This document shows, in pieces, positions 14,219-24,597 of a DNA stretch of 64,000 bases. This stretch comes from Dipylidium caninum (taxonomy: Eukaryota > Platyhelminthes > Cestoda > Cyclophyllidea > Dipylidiidae): the NCBI GenBank assembly GCA_017562135.1, contig QEYB01001132.1, positions 1 to 64,000 of the forward strand, in the 5' to 3' direction. The notes below the pieces were generated by a model. The model was not told where the DNA came from and searched no databases. It saw only the letters and a list, made by a program, of their open reading frames with translations. Position numbers and translations under genes: made by a program. Positions within the stretch are counted from its first letter, which is position 1, and every line of letters starts with the position of its first letter.

Positions 14219-14476
14219 CTAGCTCTTGATCCCTCTCATCTGCTCAATCGTCCGCCTCTGTCTTCCGTAAGACTGAATGCTTCTCTGTCCGTCCAAAATT
14301 TTATACCCTACCGGCCACGAAGTCCTCATCGCCTCCTCGTCCTCAGCATCGTCCACGCTCCACTCGCCTTCTGCTTCCGCTTTCTCCTCCCAATGTTCAA
14401 TCCCATCACCGCTTTCTTCATTCTCATCCCAGAGTGCAGCTACCACAGGCAGATTTTGGCGATTAAGCTGTTTAAC
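14219..14476 (-). CDS. Candidate terminal exon of an unknown protein
   Basis: On the minus strand an AG acceptor (ending GGAGTAATTCAG) leads directly into an 85-codon open frame with a stop at 14219. The product is acidic, with clusters such as WDENEESGDG and VDDAEDEEAM, followed by a basic tail. There is no ATG, so it can only be an internal or last exon. Upstream exons would lie to the right, and I could not find them. No domain is recognised. The acidic composition could also arise as a shadow of a pyrimidine-rich plus strand, so this is a weak call based on splice site and frame only. Confidence 0.3.
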   Translation of the reverse strand, partial: VKQLNRQNLPVVAALWDENEESGDGIEHWEEKAEAEGEWSVDDAEDEEAMRTSWPVGYKILDGQRSIQSYGRQRRTIEQMRGIKS

Positions 14477-14707
14477 CTGAATTACTCCTGCAGTCCATCA
14501 ACTCGACAGCAATGGCCTGCAATAGAAACAAGTAGAAAGAAGAAGGCGGGTCTTACCTGAGCAGGTGGCGGATTTGGTGTTTTCTATAGATGTAGTTGCA
14601 TCGAACCACAAACTTCCTCACAGCATTGGGTGACACCACACACCCTTATTCACTATATGGAGAAAACGTTCGATGATAGAGTACTCCATTCTCATCGCCA
14701 ACTCTCA

Positions 14708-14900
14708 TTGGCGATAACATGACAGAGGATAAGTGTATGCTGCATGCCTTCCCGTAAGTAGGTAGCACCGTACTCTATTCCGACTCATTTCAAAAATGCT
14801 AACAGGCGACTTGTACTCAACCTGCGGTAATGAATCGGCAATTCTGTCATCCAAATCTGACAACCTACCACTGAACTTCCTCTGGTGTAAAATATAGAGT
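14708..14900. repeat. Local tandem duplication, unit 1
   Basis: Repeats at 15033-15230 with a period of about 325 bases. Both units start at TTGGCGATAA, share GTAGCACCGTACT and ATTCCGACT, and then CGTACTCAACCTGCGG or TTGTACTCAACCTGCGG. They have diverged by scattered substitutions and small indels. The 85-codon minus-strand frame over this unit is not preserved in unit 2, so coding is unlikely. Confidence 0.75.
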
Positions 14901-15032
14901 TTTTTTAGTGACCTCAGAAACGAGGCCGTCAATGTTTTCCAACTCTCATGTGAAAACTGCAAGTGGCCATGGTGAGATGGGGAAACTTATCAGGCTCTCA
15001 ATAGCGGGCGATCTCGACTGATTGTGAATCCC

Positions 15033-15230
15033 CGTTGGCGATAATATGGGAAAAGATAAGCCCATGCTGCAGTCTTTTGCCCCCCTTAGGTAGCACCGTA
15101 CTATATTCCGACTTATCTTAAAAGTACCAAATGGCCACTCGTACTCAACCTGCGGTCATGGATCATAGTTCTGGCACCCAAACCTGACCAGATTTAACCT
15201 GTCACAACTTGTCACGGCGCAATATTGACC
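15033..15230. repeat. Local tandem duplication, unit 2
   Basis: Second, diverged unit of the duplication that begins at 14708, with the same block order. Confidence 0.75.
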
Positions 15231-17547
15231 TGCGTGAGGTAGGCATGACCAGCCTCTTTTAACTGTGTGAATGAGGGACAATCCCGCAGTCAAATAAGGA
15301 AGTGGTAAGGAAGAGAATCCTCACCACTGAATTCCATCTCATGCACCGTGTGAAAGGGGAGGCAGAAGCAGACGTAGAAATCCGTGGATAAGCAATCGGT
15401 GTAAACGACCACATTATTGTCGGCTGGCTCAGGTGTTGTGCCTGGTACGCAAGAGGTAGAGAGAGAAGGAGGGAAGATTGCAATGGAAGATGAAGTAAGA
15501 AGTGCTGCCAGACATAAAACCATTGCGAGGAGTAGGAATTAGCGCCGCCCATTATGGTCCACCTGCCATTTCCTTGCCTGCTCCCACCTCCACAGATAGG
15601 TTTTTGTATGAGGCTTGAGACTCTACCAATTTCTGGCCATGCGGTACTTCCCCCGCTTCACGACCCTATTCACTGTCCACTTATTCAGACTGATTTGTCT
15701 CTAACCCTCATCCGGTGTGTTCCTAATCTACCAGCTGCTTTTTGCTACCATCCTTTATGACAGTCCACCTCTTGTCCATTCCCGATGCGGGTGTACGCAT
15801 CGAAATAATAACGGGGGTAAGGCAAATAAGCTCAACTCACCGTTCGTGACTGCTCGTGAGGCAGAGCATGTGTGTGTACCTCCCGGCTTGTTCGTGGTCC
15901 GACTAATTGTCGCACCTATCAGTTCACCTGGAATGAATTGTCGGTCCTATGCATTGCGTCTGTTCAGCCTAGAGAGATCCCAGGGAAGAAACTTTAGACT
16001 TCAATACGGAGTTCATCCTTCAGACCTACCTCCTATCTCTTGCTCCCGCCCGCCTCTCAGACAGATCCAACTTCTCCCCTTGTTACAACTCGATGGCCAC
16101 ATGTCTTCACACCTCTCTCTCTCTACCGACGTTATCCGACTGTGGCTTTGCAACTTCTTTTCACCTACTTCGTCTTCGTCCAACTCCATCCACTTTCCAC
16201 ATTCGCGCTTGTCCCATCTAGTTCTCCATTTCATGGGAGAAGTGTACCTTCCTCAGATGGTGATTATCGCCTACAGGTAAGTCGACACAATTAGAGTTCT
16301 TTGCACCCTTCAGGCAAAGAGAGTCACCACTTTTTAGGGTAAAATAATTGAAAAATGACAGATATCCTGACACTGGATCTGATTATTTTTGGGGGAATTG
16401 ATTTTGGTAACAGCCCTGGCGACTAGTCAGTCTGACGTCCTTTTGCTGGTATGCGCTGGACGGTGGGCAAGGCAAGGTAAGGTGGACTCGTCTTTCTCCA
16501 TTCCCTCGGTAATGAACCGAATCGGGCCTGCCTGGCTCTACCCACGACACAGTTCGAGTTCGATGCGCCCAGACTTTCCACGAACAGGCACTCTTTGGTG
16601 ACATCGACTATCATAGCCATGTGTGATGACGGAGTCTTAATTTGTCATTTCTCGTACCAATTCGACATAAAATTCGGCCCAATTTGCGAAGTTACGAGGC
16701 CACTAATGTGCGGTAGCAAGTAATTTGTTACTGTCGAAGAGAACAGCATAGCTTTTTAAATCACTCCGGCACCTCCCGCCCATTCTGAGGGCAAAGGCCG
16801 GTGAACATTGTAGCGACCGACTGCACTCTTTTGTGCATTAGCCTAAGTTATATGTACTGCTTTAAGTGTTGCGAAACAACGCCACGTTTTATAGAAAATA
16901 TGTTCCAACGTACTAATACGTAAACTTCATTATTTGGTGGGAGCCTGTTACCCAAAGCATTAACCTGTCATTTTAACCTCAAGAATGCGTAGAAAATGTA
17001 TCCCCTATAATCTGTCTACTCGCTGTCCCTTCCACCTCATTGCTCACGAATGCGTTTGTCGGCGTCGGTGGACTTTTATATTCACTTTAACTAAATTTGA
17101 CAAGTGTGTTTTGCTCCGTGGGTGTTGTAGATCATTCAGCCTTTGGAGTTAAAAATTTAGGTTCTGAGTAAAGTGCGCATTAAAGTGTTGCCGGCCCGTT
17201 TCGGTACACACAGTTGTAGTCCCCATGGATATGTTCTGAACTTGCTTTTATCTTCCTAATTTAATATTGGGGCAAAAAAAACCGGGTCTCATTCGCTCTA
17301 ATATGCTCATCATCCTTATCTCCGCATGAGTAGATTGACCCCAAAAACCTACTCCACTGATCTTATAAACTCTTATTGAGTGAAAATTCAACTTTTCCCA
17401 TTTCCTACCGATACTTCTCTTATGAACGTGTCTTATTACAGATTTTCACCTTCCGTGGTTCCCATTACAGTTCTGCTATAGAGGTAAATTGTTAATATAC
17501 GTAACGCATAAACATGGACCAGAAGAGAGTGGGGATAAAAGAACGCT
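15231..17547. other. No gene assigned
   Basis: Contains overlapping open frames at 15554-16294. One plus-strand frame runs into a perfect donor (CAG then GTAAGTCG, around 16276), so an exon is possible, but no domain is recognised and the opposite strand is equally open. Sequence from 16400 up to the arm boundary at 17547 shows nothing. Confidence 0.4.
17537..17540 (-). terminator. Pol III T4 terminator of the left tRNA-Gly
   Basis: On the minus strand a run of four T lies 7 bases after the tRNA 3' end, a normal RNA polymerase III stop. Confidence 0.6.
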
Positions 17548-17621
17548 TGCGCGTGCCGGGAGTCGAACCCGGATCGACTGCTTGGAAGGCAACCATGATA
17601 ACCGCTACACCACCAACGCGC
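17548..17621 (-). tRNA. tRNA-Gly(TCC), left copy, acceptor stem disturbed
   Basis: The anticodon loop CTTCCAA gives anticodon TCC. The anticodon stem, a canonical T arm with B box GGTTCGACTCC, and a D arm with TGGTGTAGCGG are all present. The gene is 74 bases long against 72 in its two relatives. Its 5' acceptor strand reads GCGCGTT, with two extra bases before the D arm, while the 3' strand is CACGCGC. The seventh acceptor pair is therefore lost and the 8-9 linker is too long. It marks the outer end of the left inverted-repeat arm. It could be a pseudogene, or a functional gene with two erroneous bases. Confidence 0.85.
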
Positions 17622-18088
17622 ACACACCCGGGTTCCTCGTCTCTGTGCTCACCACGCTATCTTTCACCTCTTCTTTTACCTCTTTCTCCTGCAATGACAG
17701 TGCACTACACTACAGCACACTACACTACAATTCACCACACCACACCACGCACTACACTGTGCGCGCCTCCACACCCCACACCCCACCCTTTCGGCTACCC
17801 TCATCAGCAGTCGCAGCTCCCCGCACCCCTCGACCCCTGCATCATACCAACGTGTCGCCTTATGCACCTACTTCAAACCTACCAACACCGCGTTCTTCAC
17901 ATCAATTGCATATAGCAACACAACACCCCGCATCTCCCCCCCCCCCCACCCCCCAACAACGGTGTCGGCCAACTGGCGATTAAGGTTAGATCGACAACTC
18001 TTACAAGAGCGAGAAACGAAAATAATTCATTCAAAGCTACCTCATCCCCTATGCCCACTTGACCTCCATCGCAGCGCGACCGTTTCGC

Positions 18089-18108
18089 AAGTAACTCTCA
18101 CTTCAGAT
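18089..18108 (+). repeat. AAGTAACTCTC motif, occurrence 1
   Basis: AAGTAACTCTC, four variable bases, then CAGAT. The same compound motif occurs at 18822 and at both inner arm edges. Confidence 0.55.
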
Positions 18109-18821
18109 CGCATTAAGTATATTCACATCTCTAGATGAGGCGTACAATACTGCAGTCGCTCATCATCGTTTTCTCTTCTTAAATGACGTCGTCTACCCAA
18201 CTTTACGCCCAAAATGTCACTCTAACTAATGAGGTGTATCGACCTATCATTCCGCAGGTTTTTCCTTTCACCAATATTTTGTATTGGTGAGTATTTCAGC
18301 GTCAAATTACTAAAATTATTGTTTATTCCGCCGCATCTCAAACATGACGTCTCTCTGTCAGCAATTGATTTATGACACTTTTCACCGCTTTCTACTTCTC
18401 CAAAAATAGGATTGATTTTGTTCTCTCATGTCTGCTCCCGCTTTCGTCACGCATTTTTAGCCCCAAGGTAGTTGCTATGTTTGGCCTTATGGCATGATTG
18501 CTGCCGTTGTGGTGCAGCTGCATTAGCGAGCCGCAGGTGGGCTGACTTCTTCACTTCTGCTAAACCGCGGATATTCCATAGTGTGGCACAGTCTTGCTCT
18601 CAGAATCCGGTCATTCTTTGGTACGATTTACAGTCACTTATCGAAGGAGTTTCAGTTTGACATCCTTTTGGAGGGAAGGCCAGGTTATTGTCCCCTAAAA
18701 TTTCACCGTCTTACGTTAGCGCCTCTTGGAGTGTGGTGTGAACCCTCGGTGGAAATATACATTCCCTTCTTTACTTCTACAGTCGACAAGGAGACGAACC
18801 TGTGACCTGTAATCGCTACTT

Positions 18822-18843
18822 AAGTAACTCTCGCCCCAGATGA
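18822..18843 (+). repeat. AAGTAACTCTC motif, occurrence 2
   Basis: AAGTAACTCTC, four bases, then CAGATGA. Same orientation as 18089 and opposite to the inner-edge copy at 31704. Confidence 0.6.
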
Positions 18844-20848
18844 CTGCATATTTACATTGTCATAAATAAATTAATTGCCATATGTGAACTTGGATGGACA
18901 AATTATATACTACTTACAGATATTCAATACGCTGATCTCCAACGCTAATGGTCTGCCGCGAGAGCGTCAACTCAGCCTGTCGATGCGATGCTGCTGAATG
19001 CGGAATTAATGGGAGCAGAAGATGAATAAACTATCAAAAAGTATCACAGTAGTAACAGCCTCATTGTCATTCTTGACGGCATATAGAAAGGAGGAGTTCG
19101 TTCTTCACATCCCACCATTCAGTCGGGTCCTATATATCAGTAGTCAAGGCAAACTCAATTTGCACACCACAGGCGGCCCGCACAACTTCACGGTATCACA
19201 CCTCAGCCTGGAACGGAAGCAAAATCGCCAGCGAGTACTTGGGGAAAGACAATTACCCTACTCTAAGTTCACTTCCGATCTAATGCACCGAACTTGCCTC
19301 TATCCAAGGGTCGCAGATCAAAACGGGTCCACTCAGTTGACGCAGAAAAGACACCAGATCATCAAATTTGGGTGCTCTCCGTCAGACGCACGAGTGCATA
19401 TCTCCAAAAGCAAATTCTGCGACTCGACATTCCTCTCCTGGAGTTACCCATTGTCACATGACACTTTGCAACCCATCCACTCGAGAAAAAATTCTTCCAG
19501 GTGGCCTCCAAGGTAGAGAGCTTAAACTCGCAACAGACACTGCCACCAGTGGATAACAATTACAATTCCCGAGGGACACGTTGGACCTAAGTACTTCTAG
19601 TCAGAGGCCAAGCAACCAGTGAAAAGAAGAAGAACTCATTGCGCCTTGATATTGTGTGATTCTATTTGCCATAGGAACACGCGAATCAATCTTGGTGCTA
19701 CACGCCCACTTTGCGTGTCATAGCAACAGAAGTTGGCTAGACTACTGGCCATTTACAGAACTGACGCTATTCGTTTATCTTCCACACACTTGCAAGTCGG
19801 GATAGTTCATCTTCACCTGGAAGTGTGTGCAATTCCACGCTAAACGGGGTAATTAACTAGCCGCGTTTTAGGCGACCTGAGCACTTACCTCGTCGCCAAG
19901 ATGTCTAAGTAGACACCAACATAATAACAAGTCACTTGAGAGCAGGAAAACGAAATGACGATTCCCATCCGTCTGATTTCGTACCAAACTGATTTGTTGA
20001 AATGGATCCTTAATCGGAAATGTCTTCCAGGAGGAGATGGCAATGCACAGTTCAGTTGATTCAAGTGGGCGACTGATTAAACAAAAGGATGAGTCCTCGG
20101 TGCACATCTAAGTTCATCTAGGCAGGCTTTCCTTCGTCCTCCAATCTGCGTTGCGAATATTCTCCCACGTGGGTAAATTTCCATATCGGTAGCCTAAATA
20201 TAGTATTCGCCAACATGCACTCCCTTCAACTCCCACATGTGACAACTAGACTTACTCCCTGTCAATCCTGTTTTTTACTCTGTACTAATGAAACCAGACG
20301 GCCACCACGACAACAAAACTAGGTCTTCTAGTGAAGGCGTTCATTGTGTCTTCTCGAAGCGTCATAAATGGCGTTTACCGCGAAAGTCGGATGTCACAGA
20401 CAAAACGGATAAAAACTGTACAAAATCATAACAAAGTCAGAGAGGCGATGAGGAAAAGTGGAGTTCTTCCTTTCAGTCGGAGGCTGGTAAGGCATTAGTC
20501 CCCCATGTTGCCCAAGAAGTCCTGGTTAACTTACTCCGCAACGCGCAATCAAGTTAACCACGAAGTCATGCACAAATGTACAGTATGAATTGTTGACGTG
20601 CGTGACCCTAAACACAGTGCAGAAGCTTATTTGCATGCGAGAACACAAAAATCCGCCATGTCGATGGTGCAAAAAATAAACTCGAGCTATTGAGTCGATT
20701 GCGTTGTCATCATGCCAAGTAGTAACAATATCGCCATCTTGCAGTAACGAATTCTGCATTTCTAGCTAGACACTAGTTAGGTGTACTGCCGCATTTCTAC
20801 TTCATTCGCCATCTCTAAGAGCAAACTCTTTGTGGCTTCGATGTGACC

Positions 20849-21487
20849 TCAAATCATAATTCGGGTATTCTCGAAGACCATATAATTTCGCCGGTCCAAA
20901 TTCATTGCAAATTCATATTGTCGACATTCAAGGGCAGTTTGCATCTCAACGTCATTCTCTGCTATCGCCGAGACTTCTCCAATATTCTTGTACCTACTTT
21001 GGTACTTCTTCTTACCGTAACCGCCGGAAGAAACAGAGGATAGTGAGGATGAGGAGTGAACGTATGGGCGTAGAGGGATTTCAATGACGCTGCTGGGAAG
21101 GAAAAAGCGTATATTAGGCAAATACACACCCAACAATCTCACGTGCGCAGATATAGACAACGTACTCCGAATTGACAGCGCTTGAGTGCATGCTGTCCAG
21201 ACCACAATCATTTTACGTGACCAAAATATGTAGGGGTTCTGGGTGTAACTGGGATGACTGTGGCGTGGACTTGGTTCGCGATAAATGCCGATGAAGGGTT
21301 GGTGGCCGTGGGTCACATCCGGCGGTTTAGCAGCAAACTCCGGGTTACAGCGCTCCATGATCATACGCTTTCGGATTGTTTGAGTAGACGATTGGCTTTG
21401 TACTTTACCAACAGCAGATACCCCACAGTCAGAGGAAAATATGAGCAGTGACAGAAACAGGGGAACGACTATGTAGATGTAATTCAT
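20849..21487 (-). CDS. Small single-pass membrane protein, left copy
   Basis: Left-arm copy of the two-exon gene at 50516-51151. It starts at the ATG at 21487 (MNYIYI...) and stops at 20849; a short GTACGT...CAG intron can be placed around 21130-21200, matching the right copy. The product starts with a hydrophobic segment, then a basic stretch (IRKRMIMERCNP), a proline/histidine-rich part and a tyrosine-rich tail. Relative to the right copy, one base is gained inside the membrane segment and one is lost about 15 codons later, so that block is read in another frame and the predicted helix is spoiled before the frame is restored. The family is unknown to me. The right copy is probably closer to the real protein. 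Confidence 0.5.
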   Translation of the reverse strand: MNYIYIVVPLFLSLLIFSSDCGVSAVGKVQSQSSTQTIRKRMIMERCNPEFAAKPPDVTHGHQPFIGIYREPSPRHSHPSYTQNPYIFWSRKMIVVWTACTQALSIRSTLSISAHVRLLGVYLPNIRFFLPSSVIEIPLRPYVHSSSSLSSVSSGGYGKKKYQSRYKNIGEVSAIAENDVEMQTALECRQYEFAMNLDRRNYMVFENTRIMI

Positions 21488-24400
21488 GCGGCAAAACTGA
21501 AATATAAATTTCCGGTATGGGGAAAAAAGCTTGGATGAGAAAATACGTCCGCAACAAGAGAGTAATTATTGCGAGTATCTTCTATTAATTTCTGAGGAAA
21601 GGCACACAGTTGTAGAAACGCCACTTGCTAAAACGGCAATGTTTGTCCACAACGCGCGGATTGTATTGTCACTTCAGCATAACTTCTCCTAGGCTTTGCC
21701 ACTTATTAAAAAGTAAAAGGACATGGCGTTGCACGGGATGTGCACTGGCAAATAACCACAAAGTTATCAGTTAGTACAGGCCAAAATGTGCAATTCTGCA
21801 ACGTGCAAACGTGGATGGTGCATAAGCATCGTTATTTATTCGACGGATGAAACAACGCTGCGAAGAAATGCGCTGTGGTTTTCAAAATAGGCGGTGTTTG
21901 TGGAACACCCTGAGGGTGACAAAAAGAGGTGAAGTAAACAATAAAACAAAACACATATAGAGGCCTCTTGCAAATAAAGTCTCCACAAAATGCCACATTA
22001 AACACCTACATTTTAAACCAAAGATTACGACAAGACACAAGTGGCCTGTAACTTCCCGCCGAGAAACGCAGTTCCGAAACACGGTGTGAACAACAGCAAA
22101 ATGTAGTCACAAAGTACCAATTTAAAGACAACTCACAGTTCACTGTCGCGTCATTTACCAAAAATTTTAGTTGCTAATGGCATTCACCTCTTGCTTTGCG
22201 CTATTAGGCACCCTGAAATGACTTTCGACACACTAGATAGGACCCACACTTTCACATCCATCGATCCAGCAACTGCCTGCTTCAGAGCATTGACTCTATC
22301 CCTACCAATTGTGTTACCAGTAACATCAACTGGGTTACAATCCCACACACTAGTTGCTGTACTCCACTATGATCCTGAATGTGGACCAATCAACGATTCG
22401 GCTGGAGATTGCAGTCAGAAAGACAGTCCTTTTTCGTCTCACCCCCCATCAATGTGGTGGGCGAGAAAGCCACGTCTCGCCAGCCCTGCAAGGGTTTCAC
22501 AAACCCCCTACCAAGAATCATTACGTAAAACTAAGTTCCCACACGTCTCGACATCGCCACTAACTGAAGTATCACGGTTTGTCAGCCTACTATGGATATC
22601 CACAGCCAAGTCCCGTACTAGCAACAATCCTACACCAACCGCGACTTCTCAACTGACCTATCTCCTTCCTTCCTGGAACTACCAACCCCACTTACCACTT
22701 CCCCGTGACTCATCTATTACCCTTGTGGTTATTGATAACGCCATATCACGACAGCTTCTCGCTGGCCTCCCGACTTTGTCCAACCACGCATTCTGTGCGG
22801 CCTCCTCACTCGTGGCCCAGATCCACAGGCCTCTGAAACGCAGTCCTTGCCGGAAGCAAAGCACTACTTCGACTAATCATAATCGACACCACTTTTCGGC
22901 GCTACAACGTCAAGAAGCAATCGACGATGGTGGAACAGGAAGGAAAACCACGTCCTATTGCAGTCAATGCTCATTCTGCGTGTGCATTAGCTTATAACAC
23001 TCCCATCCTCAAGTCAAGCTAAGTCAACTCCTGTCCACCAGCAGTGTGCACGAGGGACCGACAAACAGTTCTTCCTCTACCTGCTACCAGCTAATGAACA
23101 GATCCGGCGTACTGGCCACTCGTGGTGAAAGCCTTCTTCACCACACCCCCACCACACTCATGCCGACGTGTTCACTCAGCCGACGTTTTCACTCAGGACG
23201 AACTGATTCCCGTACCACATTCCCCTTGACGCACCATTGCCATAAAGTCTGAATCAACTCCTCAACAAACTAGGCCGAAACAGAGTATTTCGTTGAGGCC
23301 ACGCACACTCAAAGCCCCTCCTGCTGGCCATCCGCTCGTACCACAACACTAACTGTCCACTCTTCCCTTCATCAACTCAGCCAACTACCACACTTTCCCA
23401 CCATTCGTCACTTTCAACCCACTCCGCGTTCACTGCCACAAATTCTCCCCCTCTCCGCACATACTGTCAACGCGACCCAATTCTACCACACTGAATCCAT
23501 TCTACTCCACTCCACTCCACTCCACTCCACTCGAGTCTACAACGCTCGGAACACACCATCACGCCATTCCATCCTCGCTCTTCCTTCACATCTCATGGCT
23601 TCAGCCTCAAAACCACATCTGCGGTGCTCCCGTCTCCTCATCCGATTCTCCTTACACTCCCCGCAAAAAAACAACTTCCCTCTCTCCCTCCCTCCCTCCC
23701 TCACTCCCTGCACACCACGTTTAGGGTCGTACCACATGAACATCACCACCGACGCCACGACGGAGTGCAACCCAACTACCTCCTCTCCCCCCCCCCATCC
23801 TATCCGCACACCTTTCACCATCGTAACCCCCACAGCAGACCCAAGCACCCACTCCATCCTCCGACATCTCCCACTACCTACTAACTATACACCTCCTATC
23901 CTCTGTCTCCAGCCTACCGGTACTTGGGCTCAACACTACCAATGCAAGCCTCACAGTCCACCATTTACCCATTATTTCGACCCTAACAATGTCACCCGTC
24001 CAGCAATCTCACCTCCGCCCAACAACTCCGCACCAAGCCCATTGCGGGTGAGAGGGAAACATCAAACCCGTCAAACCTTCACGGCACAGCAGGAACTGTG
24101 CCAACTTCAACACAATCAAGGAAACCACCACTACTCTACTAAAACACAAATTACGGTGCGAACGACCCTCGAAAAAATAACACAGAAGTCTACGCGCCAG
24201 CCCACATCCACACACGATGCCTCACCTAATCTACTCTCCTCCCCTCTAACCACCTCTCTTCCGTAGCACATCCCACATGCACAAACATCACCCCACAACA
24301 CCAATCCGCCGTCAGGCTTGAATGGCCCCACCACAGACAACACACAGCACCCACGCCCCACGCAACCTCATCTCCTATCCTCCCGCAAACACTACCTCCA

Positions 24401-24597
24401 CCACAACCACCTCGCTCTCTCCACCCCCTTACACAACGAGTTACCCAGACAGCAACCCCCCAGCTACTCTACCCACATGTCGTGCCACAAACCAAACTAC
24501 TACTCGAGTTGCCACGTCGAACCACATCTTATTACAGAACTCATCTTGCAAACAGTAGGATAATCACATCGCCTCCATCTCTCTTCCTTTTCTTCCC
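21488..24597. other. Left arm intergenic sequence
   Basis: Between the membrane-protein gene and the PARP1 3' end. A 268-codon plus-strand frame at 22191-22997 opens on TTG and is interrupted in the mirror copy, so it is not called. From about 22.5 kb the plus strand becomes strongly C/A/T-rich and G-poor, continuing through PARP1. Confidence 0.5.
23506..23530. repeat. (TCCAC)5 microsatellite, left arm only
   Basis: Five perfect TCCAC units. The mirror position in the right arm, near 48500, has only one or two related units. Confidence 0.85.

Larger units (their letters stand above)
17622..20848. other. Left arm: tRNA leader and unassigned sequence
   Basis: 17622-17950 is the C/A-rich 5' leader of the tRNA, with CACTACACT-type simple sequence and a C-rich tract near 17936-17952. 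Beyond it, open frames such as 19022-19516 (164 codons from an ATG) are broken by indels in the mirror copy at 52409-52929, so they are not called as genes. Confidence 0.5.

Noticed and set aside
16013..16294. Overlapping charged minus-strand frame and plus-strand frame ending at a perfect donor
   Set aside because: Both strands are open and no domain or partner exon was found, so strand and reality are undecidable by eye.
19022..19516. 164-codon ATG-initiated frame in the left arm
   Set aside because: The right-arm copy breaks it with indels, and neither version resembles a known protein.
22191..22997. 268-codon plus-strand open frame in the left arm
   Set aside because: Opens on TTG, is interrupted in the mirror copy (49107-49822), and lies in pyrimidine-rich DNA where stop codons are rare. 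No domain recognised.
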